This document shows, in pieces, positions 26,549-35,069 of a DNA stretch of 64,000 nucleotides. Made by a program: the position numbers and the translations under genes. The notes below the pieces were generated by a model. That model did not search any database. It saw only the letters and a list, made by a program, of their open reading frames with translations, and had not been told where the DNA came from. The stretch's first letter is position 1; each line of letters starts with the position of its first letter. The stretch is from contig JACKLL010000008.1 in the NCBI GenBank assembly GCA_024235935.1, positions 119,787 through 183,786 of the forward strand, in the 5' to 3' direction. The DNA is from Rhodoferax sp. Lineage in GTDB: Bacteria > Pseudomonadota > Gammaproteobacteria > Burkholderiales > Burkholderiaceae_C.

Positions 26549-28714
26549 ATGAACCTGCTTGCCTCAACCTATCACCCTTGGGGCGTGGTCGCGTCCATCC
26601 TGATTGCGACCTTCGCGTCCTACGTCACACTGGATCTGGCGCGCAGGGTCCAGTCCAATTCGGGGGGGGGCGCCGTGTTGTGGTGGGCCGGCGGCTCGGT
26701 GGTCATGGCCACTGGCATATGGTCCATGCATTTCGTGGGCATGCTCTCGTTCTCATTGCCCATCACGCTGGGCTATTCCACTTTCTGGACTTTTCTGTCC
26801 TGGCTGGCCGCGCTTGCCGCATCCGGTATCGCACTGGGAGTGGCCAGCGCCCAGACGCTGAACCGCGCCCGCCTGGTCGCAGGATCGCTGGCCATGGGCG
26901 CTGGCATCAGCGCCATGCACTATGTCGGCATGCATGCCCTGGACATGGTGCCAGGCATCGTTTGGGACTGGCGGCTGGTCGCTCTGTCGGTCGTGATTGC
27001 CGTGGCAGCCTCGGCCACGGCATTGGGCATCTTTTTCTGGCTGCGCGCGATGGACGAAGGCAAAAGCCCCACCCGCCAGATGCTGTCATCGCTGGTGATG
27101 GGGGCGGCCATTGCCGGCATGCATTACACCGGCATGGAAGCCGCAGGCTTTCCGGTCGGCTCCGTTTGCCGTAGTGCCGATGCCTTGGGCAGTGACCATC
27201 TGGCCAGCGCTGTAGCCCTGGCATGCACGGTCGTTCTGTTGCTGGCCCTGTTGACCTCGCAATATGACGCCCGCGTGCGGCGCAACACCCGACGCATGGA
27301 AGTCTCGCTGCAACAGGCCAACGAGAACCTGAAGGCTGCCAACGATGAATTGCGCAAACGTGCGTTCATCGATCCGCTGACAGGCCTGGCGAACCGGCTG
27401 TTGTTCGAAGACCGGCTGCGTCACGCCGTGGCGCGCGTCGATCGGTCGGTCGGACAGGTGGCATCGCGCAATGCCGAGAAGGTGGCGGTGCTGTTCATCG
27501 ATCTCGACGGCTTCAAGCCCGTCAATGACTCCTTCGGCCACGCGGCAGGAGATGCCGTGCTCAAGGAAGTCGCGCAGCGCCTGCGTGCGGAGATCCGCGA
27601 GTCGGATACCGCGGCCCGCGTCGGCGGGGACGAATTCCTGTTGTTGATCGAGGCGGCGGGCAGTATGGCCGACAGCGTGGCCTTGGCCCAGCGGGTACTG
27701 GTGTCGGTCGCACGCCCGTACGACCTGGGCACGGAGCGCGTCGCGGTGTCGGCATCGATCGGCATTGCGATCCATCCCGACCATGGCCCCGCAGAGCGTA
27801 TCGTGATCCACGCGGATGCGGCCATGTACGCAGCCAAGGCGATGGGAAGAAATACCTATGCGGTGTTCGAATCCAGCATGGGCAATGCCGCACAGGAACA
27901 GATGAGCCTGCAGAGCGACCTCAAGAATGCCGTGGCGAAGGGTCAGATGGAGTTGCACTACCAGCCGAAGATGAACGGCGCGCTGGCCAAGTTCAGTGGC
28001 GTGGAGGCATTGCTGCGCTGGAACCATCCCGAGCGGGGACAGATCAGCCCGGCCCTGTTCATTCCGCTGGCGGAGCGTTTTGGCCTGATCGGCAGTCTCG
28101 GCGACTGGATCATCCATGAAGCCTGCCGCCAGATGGCCGAATGGGCGCAGGCGGGCACCAATATGCGGGTGGCGATCAATGTATCCGCGCACCAGCTGCG
28201 GGATCCGCGGCTGGTGCAGAAAATCGAGACCACGCTGCAGCAGCATGGGGTGAGCCCGTCACGCCTGCTGTGTGAAATCACGGAGTCGGTCGCCATGGAG
28301 GATGTCGAGACGACGCAGCGCACGTTCGAGGGCCTCGCAAAAATCGGGGTGTTTCTGTCCATCGACGACTTCGGGACCGGATTCTCGTCCCTGAGCTATC
28401 TGCGCAAGCTGCCGGCCCGGCAGCTCAAGATCGACAAAAGCTTCGTCCTGGACCTGGAAACCAGCCGTGACGCCCGGGCGGTGGTCGATGCGGTCATTCG
28501 GCTTGCCCATGCGCTGAGCTTGCGGGTCGTGGCTGAGGGGGTGGAGACGCAAGGCCAACGCGACATCCTGCTCAAGATGGGGTGTGATGAATTGCAGGGG
28601 TTTCTGCTGGCCCGCCCCATGGCCGCACGCGACCTGCAGAAATGGATAGACGGGGAAAGGCCGACCGGGGCGCCGGATTTCACGCCATCGGTCATCTATT
28701 CCGAACTGGATTGA
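26549..28714 (+). CDS. MHYT-GGDEF-EAL cyclic di-GMP signalling protein
   Basis: A 721-residue membrane protein. Residues 1-235 form an MHYT sensor with seven helices and three signature motifs (MHFVGM, MHYVGM, MHYTGM), proposed to bind copper and sense O2, CO or NO. After a short coiled coil comes a GGDEF domain (about 265-430) with intact GGDEF at 359 and I-site RESD. An EAL domain (about 450-700) follows with EALLRW, INVSAHQLRD, CEITES, DDFGTGFSSLSYL and VAEGVET all intact. Both synthesis and breakdown of c-di-GMP are thus possible; the net activity cannot be read. A G8 run at 26662-26669 lies in the coding frame. Confidence 0.93.
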   Translation: MNLLASTYHPWGVVASILIATFASYVTLDLARRVQSNSGGGAVLWWAGGSVVMATGIWSMHFVGMLSFSLPITLGYSTFWTFLSWLAALAASGIALGVASAQTLNRARLVAGSLAMGAGISAMHYVGMHALDMVPGIVWDWRLVALSVVIAVAASATALGIFFWLRAMDEGKSPTRQMLSSLVMGAAIAGMHYTGMEAAGFPVGSVCRSADALGSDHLASAVALACTVVLLLALLTSQYDARVRRNTRRMEVSLQQANENLKAANDELRKRAFIDPLTGLANRLLFEDRLRHAVARVDRSVGQVASRNAEKVAVLFIDLDGFKPVNDSFGHAAGDAVLKEVAQRLRAEIRESDTAARVGGDEFLLLIEAAGSMADSVALAQRVLVSVARPYDLGTERVAVSASIGIAIHPDHGPAERIVIHADAAMYAAKAMGRNTYAVFESSMGNAAQEQMSLQSDLKNAVAKGQMELHYQPKMNGALAKFSGVEALLRWNHPERGQISPALFIPLAERFGLIGSLGDWIIHEACRQMAEWAQAGTNMRVAINVSAHQLRDPRLVQKIETTLQQHGVSPSRLLCEITESVAMEDVETTQRTFEGLAKIGVFLSIDDFGTGFSSLSYLRKLPARQLKIDKSFVLDLETSRDARAVVDAVIRLAHALSLRVVAEGVETQGQRDILLKMGCDELQGFLLARPMAARDLQKWIDGERPTGAPDFTPSVIYSELD

Positions 28715-29491
28715 GCGGCGGCGATTGCCGAGCATACGCTGGCAGGATGCAGGCGACGCCATGCGATGCACCCCGTGCAGCCACGGATGCTGCAATCAGA
28801 AAACCAGTGGAACTCAGCCAGATCCAAGCCAGGCGGAGGCAGTTGCCGCGCAGATTGCGCCAAATGCCCCGGAGCATCGACGATTTGCCATCACCAGCCT
28901 TGTGAGGGTGCGACCCGCTGACCTCGCACAGCGCAGACCGACGGGAGCACTGGATCCATCGCCGTCAAAAGTGCCTCGGTCCGTCTGCGCTCCAACCAGC
29001 TCGCAGTTTCCGCGTACGGGTCTGCCAGCGTGCAACCATCATGGAGTTTCATCGACAGAAAATGCTTCGAGAGCCAGATTGAAATGCCGCGAACGGCCTA
29101 GCGTCATATCGGGTGACGGCCAATCCGGATCAAGGCCGACACAGCGGCAACAGTGCCGGCCTTGCGGGCGCGGTGAATCGGTTCAGCCAAGTTGGTTTAC
29201 CCGTTGCCCCGGTTCGGAAGCAATCCTTTTCGTGCGCGCGGTCGCTGGGATTGGGCGAAGTCCTGGACCCGCCAAGCTGCCCCATCGGCAGACCATTCGC
29301 AGCCCGATCCACGAATTCTCCAGGTTGTGAAGTCGCTACAACAGCAACAGCAGGAGGCTGCAAATGGATGCACAAGCACGCGCATGGGTATGCACACCAT
29401 CCGGGCTATCGCTGCTTTGCTGGCAACCTGAGCCGAGCGTTCTCATACGGACCAGGCTCGACCCACTTTTGCAAGGCCAGTCGGACCGACA
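28715..29491. other. long gene-poor stretch
   Basis: About 780 bp with no convincing gene. Open frames here lack family resemblance and have odd composition. The only start with a good ribosome site is the short frame at 29364. No tRNA, repeat array or transposon end was seen. Confidence 0.5.
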
Positions 29492-29522
29492 TCACAAAGC
29501 GCTGCAAGTCGCGCTTCGATAG
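29364..29522 (+). CDS. possible small protein (52 aa), weak
   Basis: A 52-codon frame starts with ATG six bases after a near-perfect AGGAGG. The product (MDAQARAWVCTPSG and onward) has no recognisable domain or signal. It overlaps the end of the convergent lipoprotein gene by 31 bp. Support is the ribosome site alone, so it may be chance. Confidence 0.25.
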   Translation: MDAQARAWVCTPSGLSLLCWQPEPSVLIRTRLDPLLQGQSDRHHKALQVALR

Positions 29523-29959
29523 AAAATCAAGCCTCCAAACTCCATCGCCTTATCGGTGTGGGTGATGCGATATCGCAAAGTGCGTGTGGATGGGTCCAAA
29601 GAGCTTGCCACGGCCACATGGTCAGCCGCACGCCCATTCGTGCCCTCGCGACTGAACGGGACGTCGCCACCCAACACCACGTTGACCATGCCAGTGGCAG
29701 TGTCTCTGGCCCATTGGCTCGGATTAAAAAACAGAAATCCACCTCGAAACTGCAGACGTCCATCTGCCATGAAAAGCATGCAGGTCGCCGGAAACTCGCC
29801 TGCCGGATATTCCCACACTTCGGCCGGCGTCTCTTGCGGTGTTCTCGCCTCCCGGTCTGGCTCGGTGCTCAGGTTGATTGAGCATCCAGCCAGAAACACC
29901 ATCAGCATGGCGGCAGCGATCCGGGCACCCGCAGCAATGCGAGCGCGTGGGAGTCGCAT
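29492..29959 (-). CDS. putative lipoprotein, function unknown
   Basis: A 155-residue protein from the ATG at 29959. Basic n-region, hydrophobic core and lipobox are present (AAAMLMVFLAGCSINL, Cys at about 26). The mature part has segments such as VWEYPAGEFPATCMLFMADG and a C-terminal RITHTDKAMEFGGLIFYR, probably a beta-sandwich. No family is recognised. The upstream element ATGTAGGAAACAA at 30050-30063 suggests co-control with other genes of this segment. An upstream extension to 30130 is open but would bury the signal peptide. Confidence 0.6.
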   Translation of the reverse strand: MRLPRARIAAGARIAAAMLMVFLAGCSINLSTEPDREARTPQETPAEVWEYPAGEFPATCMLFMADGRLQFRGGFLFFNPSQWARDTATGMVNVVLGGDVPFSREGTNGRAADHVAVASSLDPSTRTLRYRITHTDKAMEFGGLIFYRSATCSAL

Positions 29960-30049
29960 GCGGCCAGAGGCAACGCCGAAGCGTCGCCTTCGGCTTGCCT
30001 GCCGACGCGAACACACCTCAGGCGCCTCATTCAAAACTGGGGCCAAGCG

Positions 30050-30063
30050 TTTGTTTCCTACAT
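30050..30063 (-). promoter_or_regulatory. copy 1 of the A[TC]GTAGGAAA[CT]NA element
   Basis: ATGTAGGAAACAAA on the minus strand, 91 bp before the lipoprotein start at 29959. It overlaps the last codon and stop of the preceding gene. The same core occurs upstream of three further genes in this segment. Confidence 0.5.
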
Positions 30064-30582
30064 GGACCCATGCGTCGGGACCGAAGAAAGACGAATCTGC
30101 GCCATCATTCGTATGAGCCACAGATACCATGGCCCGCGCGAGCCATCGACTGCGGCGGAGTGCGCGCTCGAACAGGCTGCAGGGGCTTCGGAGACAGGAC
30201 CCGCCATTTGCGAGAAGCGGACAAATCCGGCCTGCGCAGCCGAGCGCATCGGATCATCCTGCAGCATGCGGCCGTTGAAGTATTCGCGCTCTGTCACCGC
30301 GAACAGCGTCTTTGCACACAAAGTACCGCCAAGACAGGCTTCGCGCAGCAGCAGCCGGTGGTAGATGCGCTGACGCTCATCCTTGAATTCGTCCTGAGAC
30401 TTCGCATCGGTGTGGTTGCGCTCGACCTTGTCCGACATGATGGTAAACAAGGCCAACAGGTTTTCCCGCTCCCGCTGGCTCTGAACTGCTGCATGCTCTG
30501 CCTCCAACTCGATGCACAAGTTCTCCCAATACAAGGGCTCGCCTTCGGCCATTGCATGTTGAAATTTCTCTGTGACGTTCAT
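30058..30582 (-). CDS. hypothetical protein, 174 aa
   Basis: The product is hydrophilic, with a helical N-terminal half (ELEAEHAAVQSQRERENLLALFTIMSDKVERNH) and two Cys in LREACLGGTLCAKTLF. No domain is recognised. Support for a real gene comes from its normal amino-acid composition, a CAGGTAG site before the ATG, and the palindromic form of the regional element 103 bp upstream. It could share a transcript with the lipoprotein gene that follows, although that gene has its own copy of the element. Confidence 0.5.
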   Translation of the reverse strand: MNVTEKFQHAMAEGEPLYWENLCIELEAEHAAVQSQRERENLLALFTIMSDKVERNHTDAKSQDEFKDERQRIYHRLLLREACLGGTLCAKTLFAVTEREYFNGRMLQDDPMRSAAQAGFVRFSQMAGPVSEAPAACSSAHSAAVDGSRGPWYLWLIRMMAQIRLSSVPTHGSM

Positions 30583-30975
30583 GGCAGCTACCTGATGGAT
30601 TGACTGTGCTCCATGTTATGCAGCTCGCGGCCCCAAAGCACACGGATCAAGCGCCAGGCACTTGCCTGCCAGCAAGCCATCCGGATGTAGGAAATAACCT
30701 ACGGCCTCGGGTCTGCCAGGTTCAACGGGATGCAAGGCCTCGGAACGCTTCACCCGTGTTTCGCGGGCCATGGAGCGCGTACGACGCTTCCGGCCCGCCC
30801 CTCCATCCTTCCAGCGCCGACTTGCGAGTCGGATCCTTGCGCCCGGTGATGTATATTTCGCGCCGGCGCTCAACCCAATTCCCGGCAGCTCGATCAGTCG
30901 GACCGGGCCCAGCCCCGCGCAGGCGCAATGCCTGCTGCGGCTTTGCCTTGTTCCATTGACAGGTATCCGGAAATC
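30583..30975. other. intergenic region between divergent genes
   Basis: About 390 bp between a hypothetical gene (minus) and the cardiolipin-synthase-like gene (plus). It holds the perfect-arm copy of the shared element at 30685-30702. No further gene or terminator was seen. Confidence 0.5.
30685..30702. promoter_or_regulatory. copy 2 of the shared element, palindromic form GTAGG-N6-CCTAC
   Basis: ATGTAGGAAATAACCTAC contains perfect 5-bp inverted arms around six bases. It lies 103 bp before the start of the minus-strand gene at 30582 and 274 bp before the plus-strand gene at 30976, so it could serve either. Confidence 0.55.
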
Positions 30976-32265
30976 ATGCCCAGACGACGGTCCTACTATC
31001 TCGCAGGCTTGACGCTTCTTGCTGCCCTGTCCGTGCCGGCCTGGATCTGGTTGGTCGCCAATCCTGGCGGCGAGACCGCCAGGATCAAGCAGCGTTTGGC
31101 GCGCCATTTCGATGTGGAATCCCCCGCATTTGCGCGCCAACTCGGCCTGTTGCTCGGCCCGGCGTTCGTTGGTGGCAATGACGTCAAACTGTTGCGCAAT
31201 GGCGCCGAAATTTTTCCGGCCATGCTCGCGGCCATCGACGCGGCGCAAGTGTCCGTGACCTTCGAGACCTATATCTACTGGTCGGGCGAGATCGGCAAAC
31301 AATTCGCCGACGCCTTGTCGGATCGTGCGCGCCGGGGGATCGCTGTTCATGTGTTGCTGGACTGGGTCGGCAGCGCGAAGATGGACCAGGCACTGCTCGA
31401 CGAAATGGTAGCCGCCGGTGTGGAGATTCGCCGCTTTCATCGGCCGCACTGGACGAATATCGATCGCTTGAACAAGCGTACGCACCGCAAACTGCTGGTG
31501 GTCGATGGCCGTATCGGCTTTACCGGTGGTGTCGGGATCGCGACACAGTGGACGGGAAACGCGCAGGATCCGGATCACTGGCGCGACAGCCACTTTCTGT
31601 TGACCGGACCTGCCGTCGCGCAGATGCAGGCGACGTTCATGGAAAACTGGACCAAGGAGACCGGAAAGGTACTCTACGGCGAGCGCTATTTCCCGGTGCT
31701 CACACGCACGGGCGATACCCCCGCCCAGGTGTTCAGCAGTTCTCCTGGAGGTGGTAGCGAAAGCATGCAGTTGATGTACCTGCTGGCGATCACCGCGGCG
31801 ACGCGCTCCATCGATTTGTCTGCTGCCTACTTCGTTCCGGACGCACAAAGCGTGGAAGCCCTGTTGGCAGCCCTCAAGCGCGGCGTCCGCATCCGCATCA
31901 TCGTCCCAGGCGAACATATCGACAGCGAGATCGTGCGCAAGGCCTCGCGCGTGCGCTGGGGGCCTCTGTTGGAAACCGGCGCCACGATTGCCGAGTACCG
32001 CCCGACGATGTACCACTGCAAGGTGATGGTGGTGGATGAATACCTGGTTTCAGTTGGCTCCACCAATTTCGACAACCGGTCGTTCAAGTTGAACGACGAA
32101 GCGACACTCAATATCCTGTCGCATGCATTCGCCACCGAACAGGTACAGGTGTTCGAGCGCGATCTTGCGCAGGCCAGAGCCGTCAGTTACCAGGAATGGC
32201 TTGATCGCCCGTTGCACGAGAAGGTGCAGGAACGTCTGGCGTCGCTGCTGGGATCACAACTTTGA
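30976..32265 (+). CDS. cardiolipin synthase-like phospholipase D family protein
   Basis: A 429-residue protein with one N-terminal membrane helix (LTLLAALSVPAWIWLVA) and two PLDc domains. The HKD motifs are HRKLLVVDG at about 170 and HCKVMVVDEYLVSVGSTNFDNRS at about 346, both complete. The family joins phosphatidylglycerol or phosphatidylethanolamine into cardiolipin at the inner membrane. Length fits the ClsB/ClsC type. The start at 30976 was preferred because MPRRRSYY gives a positive n-region before the helix. Genes around it are stress and envelope type, consistent with lipid remodelling. Confidence 0.88.
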   Translation: MPRRRSYYLAGLTLLAALSVPAWIWLVANPGGETARIKQRLARHFDVESPAFARQLGLLLGPAFVGGNDVKLLRNGAEIFPAMLAAIDAAQVSVTFETYIYWSGEIGKQFADALSDRARRGIAVHVLLDWVGSAKMDQALLDEMVAAGVEIRRFHRPHWTNIDRLNKRTHRKLLVVDGRIGFTGGVGIATQWTGNAQDPDHWRDSHFLLTGPAVAQMQATFMENWTKETGKVLYGERYFPVLTRTGDTPAQVFSSSPGGGSESMQLMYLLAITAATRSIDLSAAYFVPDAQSVEALLAALKRGVRIRIIVPGEHIDSEIVRKASRVRWGPLLETGATIAEYRPTMYHCKVMVVDEYLVSVGSTNFDNRSFKLNDEATLNILSHAFATEQVQVFERDLAQARAVSYQEWLDRPLHEKVQERLASLLGSQL

Positions 32266-32478
32266 TCCCTTGGCCGGATTCATCCGGTCATCGCTGGAGT
32301 CTGGTCGGTCGGCAGCATCGGAATCGGGTGTACCACCCGGCGCCACGGCGTGCTCGTGTTCGGCGTCCACGAGAAAGCCACCTTGCTCGTCGCCATAACG
32401 GAACGGCAAAGGCTTGGGTTTCGCGCGCGGCGCTTGCCTCGCCGCACCTCCGCCGGTTTGATCCAGAGATTTATTCAT
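32254..32478 (-). CDS. small hydrophilic protein, 74 aa
   Basis: A short protein rich in Asp, Pro and Lys (RAKPKPLPFRYGDEQGGF) and probably disordered. The ATG is preceded by GGAG at good spacing. Its end overlaps the end of the convergent cardiolipin-synthase-like gene by 12 bp. No family is recognised. Composition is that of a real small stress protein, but the evidence is limited. Confidence 0.45.
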   Translation of the reverse strand: MNKSLDQTGGGAARQAPRAKPKPLPFRYGDEQGGFLVDAEHEHAVAPGGTPDSDAADRPDSSDDRMNPAKGSKL

Positions 32479-32559
32479 GGTCTGCTCCGTGAATTATTCG
32501 AAATCGGTCTGGCGGCGCCGACCAGCGCCGGACTCCAATCCCATTCGCGCGATTCCCAG

Positions 32560-32688
32560 TCACCGGAACGCATGCGCGCGCCGCGCCCGTGCAGTTTTTC
32601 CGTCTCTGCGTTTGACGTCGGTATCTGCGGTTCCTGCCGGGGTGGCAGGGTCCTTCTCGTGATAGTTGCCTTTACCGGCTCTGGACAT
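32560..32688 (-). CDS. very small basic protein, 42 aa
   Basis: The frame begins MSRAGKGNYHEKDPATPAG and ends in an Arg-rich tail (KTARARRAHAFR). AGGAG lies seven bases before the ATG, an almost ideal ribosome site. The product is highly charged with no hydrophobic core, like many small stress-induced or nucleic-acid-binding proteins. It lies 81 bp upstream of the 74-residue gene on the same strand, so the two may form a transcript. Function unknown. Confidence 0.45.
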   Translation of the reverse strand: MSRAGKGNYHEKDPATPAGTADTDVKRRDGKTARARRAHAFR

Positions 32689-33083
32689 GGTTGGCTCCTG
32701 GTCAAGCACACGCTGCGCAAAGTGAACATGGTCGTCATCGGCACCTCTTGGGAGGGGGCAAAGCGAAGCGTACGCAGCCCCGCCAAGGGCAACCATCAGA
32801 CCGCGCCAGCAGCCTGTGCCGGTGCTTTCCTGCTGCAGGGGGGTGATGCGCAGCGTACGAAAAAGTCCCACCTCCCGTCCCAGTGCGCAGGTATGCCGGC
32901 ATCGCGGCAATGTCCGGGTCGCAGCCTGCTCGCACTCCTGCATGCGGCCGATGATCAGAGACACTGCTGGCAGCGCTTTATTTGGCGACGCTGTCGGAGT
33001 TGAAACTGCGGTCCTCGCCACCCTTGCAGCTGCGTCTATGCGATGTGGCGCGGCGTTCTGCCGCAATGGCATGGCCATGGCAT
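32689..33083. other. gene-poor stretch
   Basis: About 395 bp between two minus-strand genes. Open frames in it are shadows without a ribosome site. No repeat, hairpin with a T-run or RNA gene was seen. Confidence 0.45.
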
Positions 33084-33605
33084 TCATGCCGCAGCTGTAA
33101 ATGGACTGCCCCGGGCCGCCGCCAGCACCTCCGCCGCGCGGCACGGCAATGCCTCGGCCGGGCTGTGATCGCCCAGTCGGGCATGCGGATACGCAAACCA
33201 GCAGGCGATGCTCCAATCGTCCATGCCGCAGCGTAGCTCTTTGACAATCTCCGCAACGCAGGGCGAGCGCTGCCCCGCTGCATGGTCGAATTGAAACCAC
33301 GGCAACCATGTCTCATCCTGCCAATCCAGGCTGACGACTTCGCGGCAGTGGACCCAACGGGAGAGTGCGTCGACATTGCATCTGTTGTGCCGCCTGAGCC
33401 AACCGATGATTTCCTGGCTACGCGCAAGGCCGCCACTGGCACGATATGCGGCCAGCAACGCCATGAATGCCCTGTTCTTGTCGAATGCGGATTCGCCACG
33501 GTTCCATTGCGCCCGCAGGGCAAGCCCCACCCCGTCTGTCGAAGCTGAATGCCACCGAATCGCGGTCGGCTGCGCGAACTTTCTTGTCGTCGGCAATGCT
33601 GCCAT
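33084..33605 (-). CDS. protein with an Xre/MbcA/ParS-like C-terminal domain (tentative), 173 aa
   Basis: The start at 33605 follows GGAGG, a strong ribosome site. The N-terminal third is variable. The middle (AFMALLAAYRASGGLARSQEIIGWLRRH) is helical. The end, WSIACWFAYPHARLGDHSPAEALPCRAAEVLAAARG, resembles the toxin-binding domain of Xre/MbcA/ParS antitoxins, where W-x-P-x-L-G-x-x-P-x-E-L is typical. No RES or other toxin gene lies next to it, so it may be an orphan relative with another role. A copy of the shared 13-bp element lies 84 bp upstream. Confidence 0.6.
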   Translation of the reverse strand: MAALPTTRKFAQPTAIRWHSASTDGVGLALRAQWNRGESAFDKNRAFMALLAAYRASGGLARSQEIIGWLRRHNRCNVDALSRWVHCREVVSLDWQDETWLPWFQFDHAAGQRSPCVAEIVKELRCGMDDWSIACWFAYPHARLGDHSPAEALPCRAAEVLAAARGSPFTAAA

Positions 33606-34296
33606 CGGATTCCTCCAGCGTGGTGGATACCGATCCTCGGTGAATCGCAGGTTCGCGGAAATAGGATGGGCGCACCGTCCCGCGTGGGTCATTTCCTACA
33701 TATCGCGACGCGGCGCTGCGCGACTGCGCAAGTTCCGCGTGATGCCGGGAACACCCGTGGAGCCATCGCCCGTCAACTGGTTTGGCGCGGTACAGGTGTA
33801 GGCCCTGTCCGACACCCGATTTCAGCGGTCGTCCGATACCCATGCGCACAACGGACGGTTAGTGTGGCTACAAGATCCACATCAATGGCAATCACCATGG
33901 CGAATTTTGCACGCTCGAACTTGCCCGCCCTCACCATCGACAGGTTTTGCAGCTGCCAAGGGGTCGGTCCCTGCATGACCGATACCAGCAACGCAGGCGT
34001 AGGGGGCGCGGCCCGTGCGCTGGGGCCATTCTCCGGCTTGGTGGACGGAGGGTTTCCGCATGAGCGATTTGCTTCACTGACCGGCCATGCATGCCATGCA
34101 TTGCTGCGGCCTGGCTGGCAAGTGCCCAGCCTATGCGACGTAACGGCACGGGTGTCTGGCTCTGTCTCTTGAGCACACTGCGGTGGAGGGCCTGGGCCAT
34201 CGGCGCAGGCGCAGCTCCCGCGTGGTGTTGCAACAGGCGCTGGCGGTCATGAATACCCGCAGCTACAAAAAACGAACGAGTGACGGAGAAACCCCT
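33606..34296. other. gene-poor stretch with one copy of the shared element
   Basis: About 690 bp between divergent genes. It carries the element at 33689-33701. A short minus frame ending at 33773 (with MVIAIDVDLVATLTVRCAHGYR) looks protein-like but has no good start and may be a gene remnant. Confidence 0.4.
33689..33701 (-). promoter_or_regulatory. copy 3 of the A[TC]GTAGGAAA[CT]NA element
   Basis: ATGTAGGAAATGA on the minus strand, followed by CCCAC, which nearly completes the GTAGG-N6-CCTAC dyad. It lies 84 bp before the start at 33605. Confidence 0.55.
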
Positions 34297-34587
34297 ATGA
34301 CGAAGAAGACTTCACCCAAAACCACCGAACCTGTGAAACCGGCCGTCAGCCGCACCGATACGCGCGACCCGCAAGCTGGCAGACGCTCCGAACCGCAACT
34401 GCCCCATGAAGCCGACGAGTCTGCAAGCAACCAGCACACCGACACCCCACAGAACGTGCGGATCGGTCGCCAGGCGAAGGCAGACATCGACCGGGGACTG
34501 GTCGATACGGATCGCGGACCGGTCGTGGACAAGCTGTATCGGAGAGAGTTCGATCCAGAGCACACAGGCAGGCCTGTGCGGAAATAG
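34297..34587 (+). CDS. small hydrophilic protein, 96 aa, function unknown
   Basis: The start at 34297 is supported by GGAG nine bases upstream. The protein is Lys, Thr and Pro rich at the start (MTKKTSPKTTEPVKPAV), then acidic (PHEADESASNQ), and ends RREFDPEHTGRPVRK; it is probably disordered. No domain is recognised. It resembles the small charged proteins that accompany general stress genes in this order. Base composition is a little less GC-rich than the flanking core genes. Confidence 0.55.
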   Translation: MTKKTSPKTTEPVKPAVSRTDTRDPQAGRRSEPQLPHEADESASNQHTDTPQNVRIGRQAKADIDRGLVDTDRGPVVDKLYRREFDPEHTGRPVRK

Positions 34588-35069
34588 CGCCCCGCATGGG
34601 GCGATCCGACCTGCGACCCGCATGCGGGGCCGGACCTTCATAAATTCGGAATTCAGGGGACATTGGCAGCGATGGGTGCTGCACACCCGGGACTTCCATC
34701 TCCCGGGAAGACGGGTTCGACGAGGCGACGTCCTCTGACGCGACTGGAACCAGCTTCACCCGACCGCGGCACTGCCCATGCACCGGCCGGCCGTGGCGAC
34801 TGGCGAGGTGCTTCAAGATGCTTCCCGTACCAGGCCGCACGCCTTCTCCACAAAGCGCGGTGGGACAGCGCTCAGCGAGGCCCCCTCACAGCGCCACTGC
34901 GCGCCCCTCTGTCTGAACCGATCCAGACACTCGACGATACGCATTGGCAGAACAAGACCGGCGCGATGCACGAAGACAGTGATTTCCTACGTCCCGAAGT
35001 TGAAAACGCCGACAGGTCCGAGGCCCTGTCTTCAGCATCATCGGGTATCTCAACAAGGACGCCCCGACC
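34588..35069. other. intergenic region upstream of a membrane-protein gene
   Basis: About 480 bp with no convincing gene. It contains the fourth copy of the shared element at 34980-34992. Short frames here lack ribosome sites. Confidence 0.45.
34980..34992 (-). promoter_or_regulatory. copy 4 of the A[TC]GTAGGAAA[CT]NA element
   Basis: ACGTAGGAAATCA reads on the minus strand, 77 bp before the plus-strand gene at 35070. The orientation relative to the gene is opposite to copies 1 and 3, as expected if a dyad-binding factor uses it. Confidence 0.5.

Noticed and set aside
28725..29330. 201-codon open frame after the MHYT gene
   Set aside because: No ribosome site, Pro/Arg/Ser-rich shadow composition and no recognisable fold.
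29113..29565. 150-codon open frame on the plus strand
   Set aside because: No ribosome site or family signature, and it runs into the convergent lipoprotein gene.
33773..33991. Short minus-strand frame with MVIAIDVDLVATLTVRC
   Set aside because: Protein-like in part, but with no ribosome site and no family; possibly a gene remnant.
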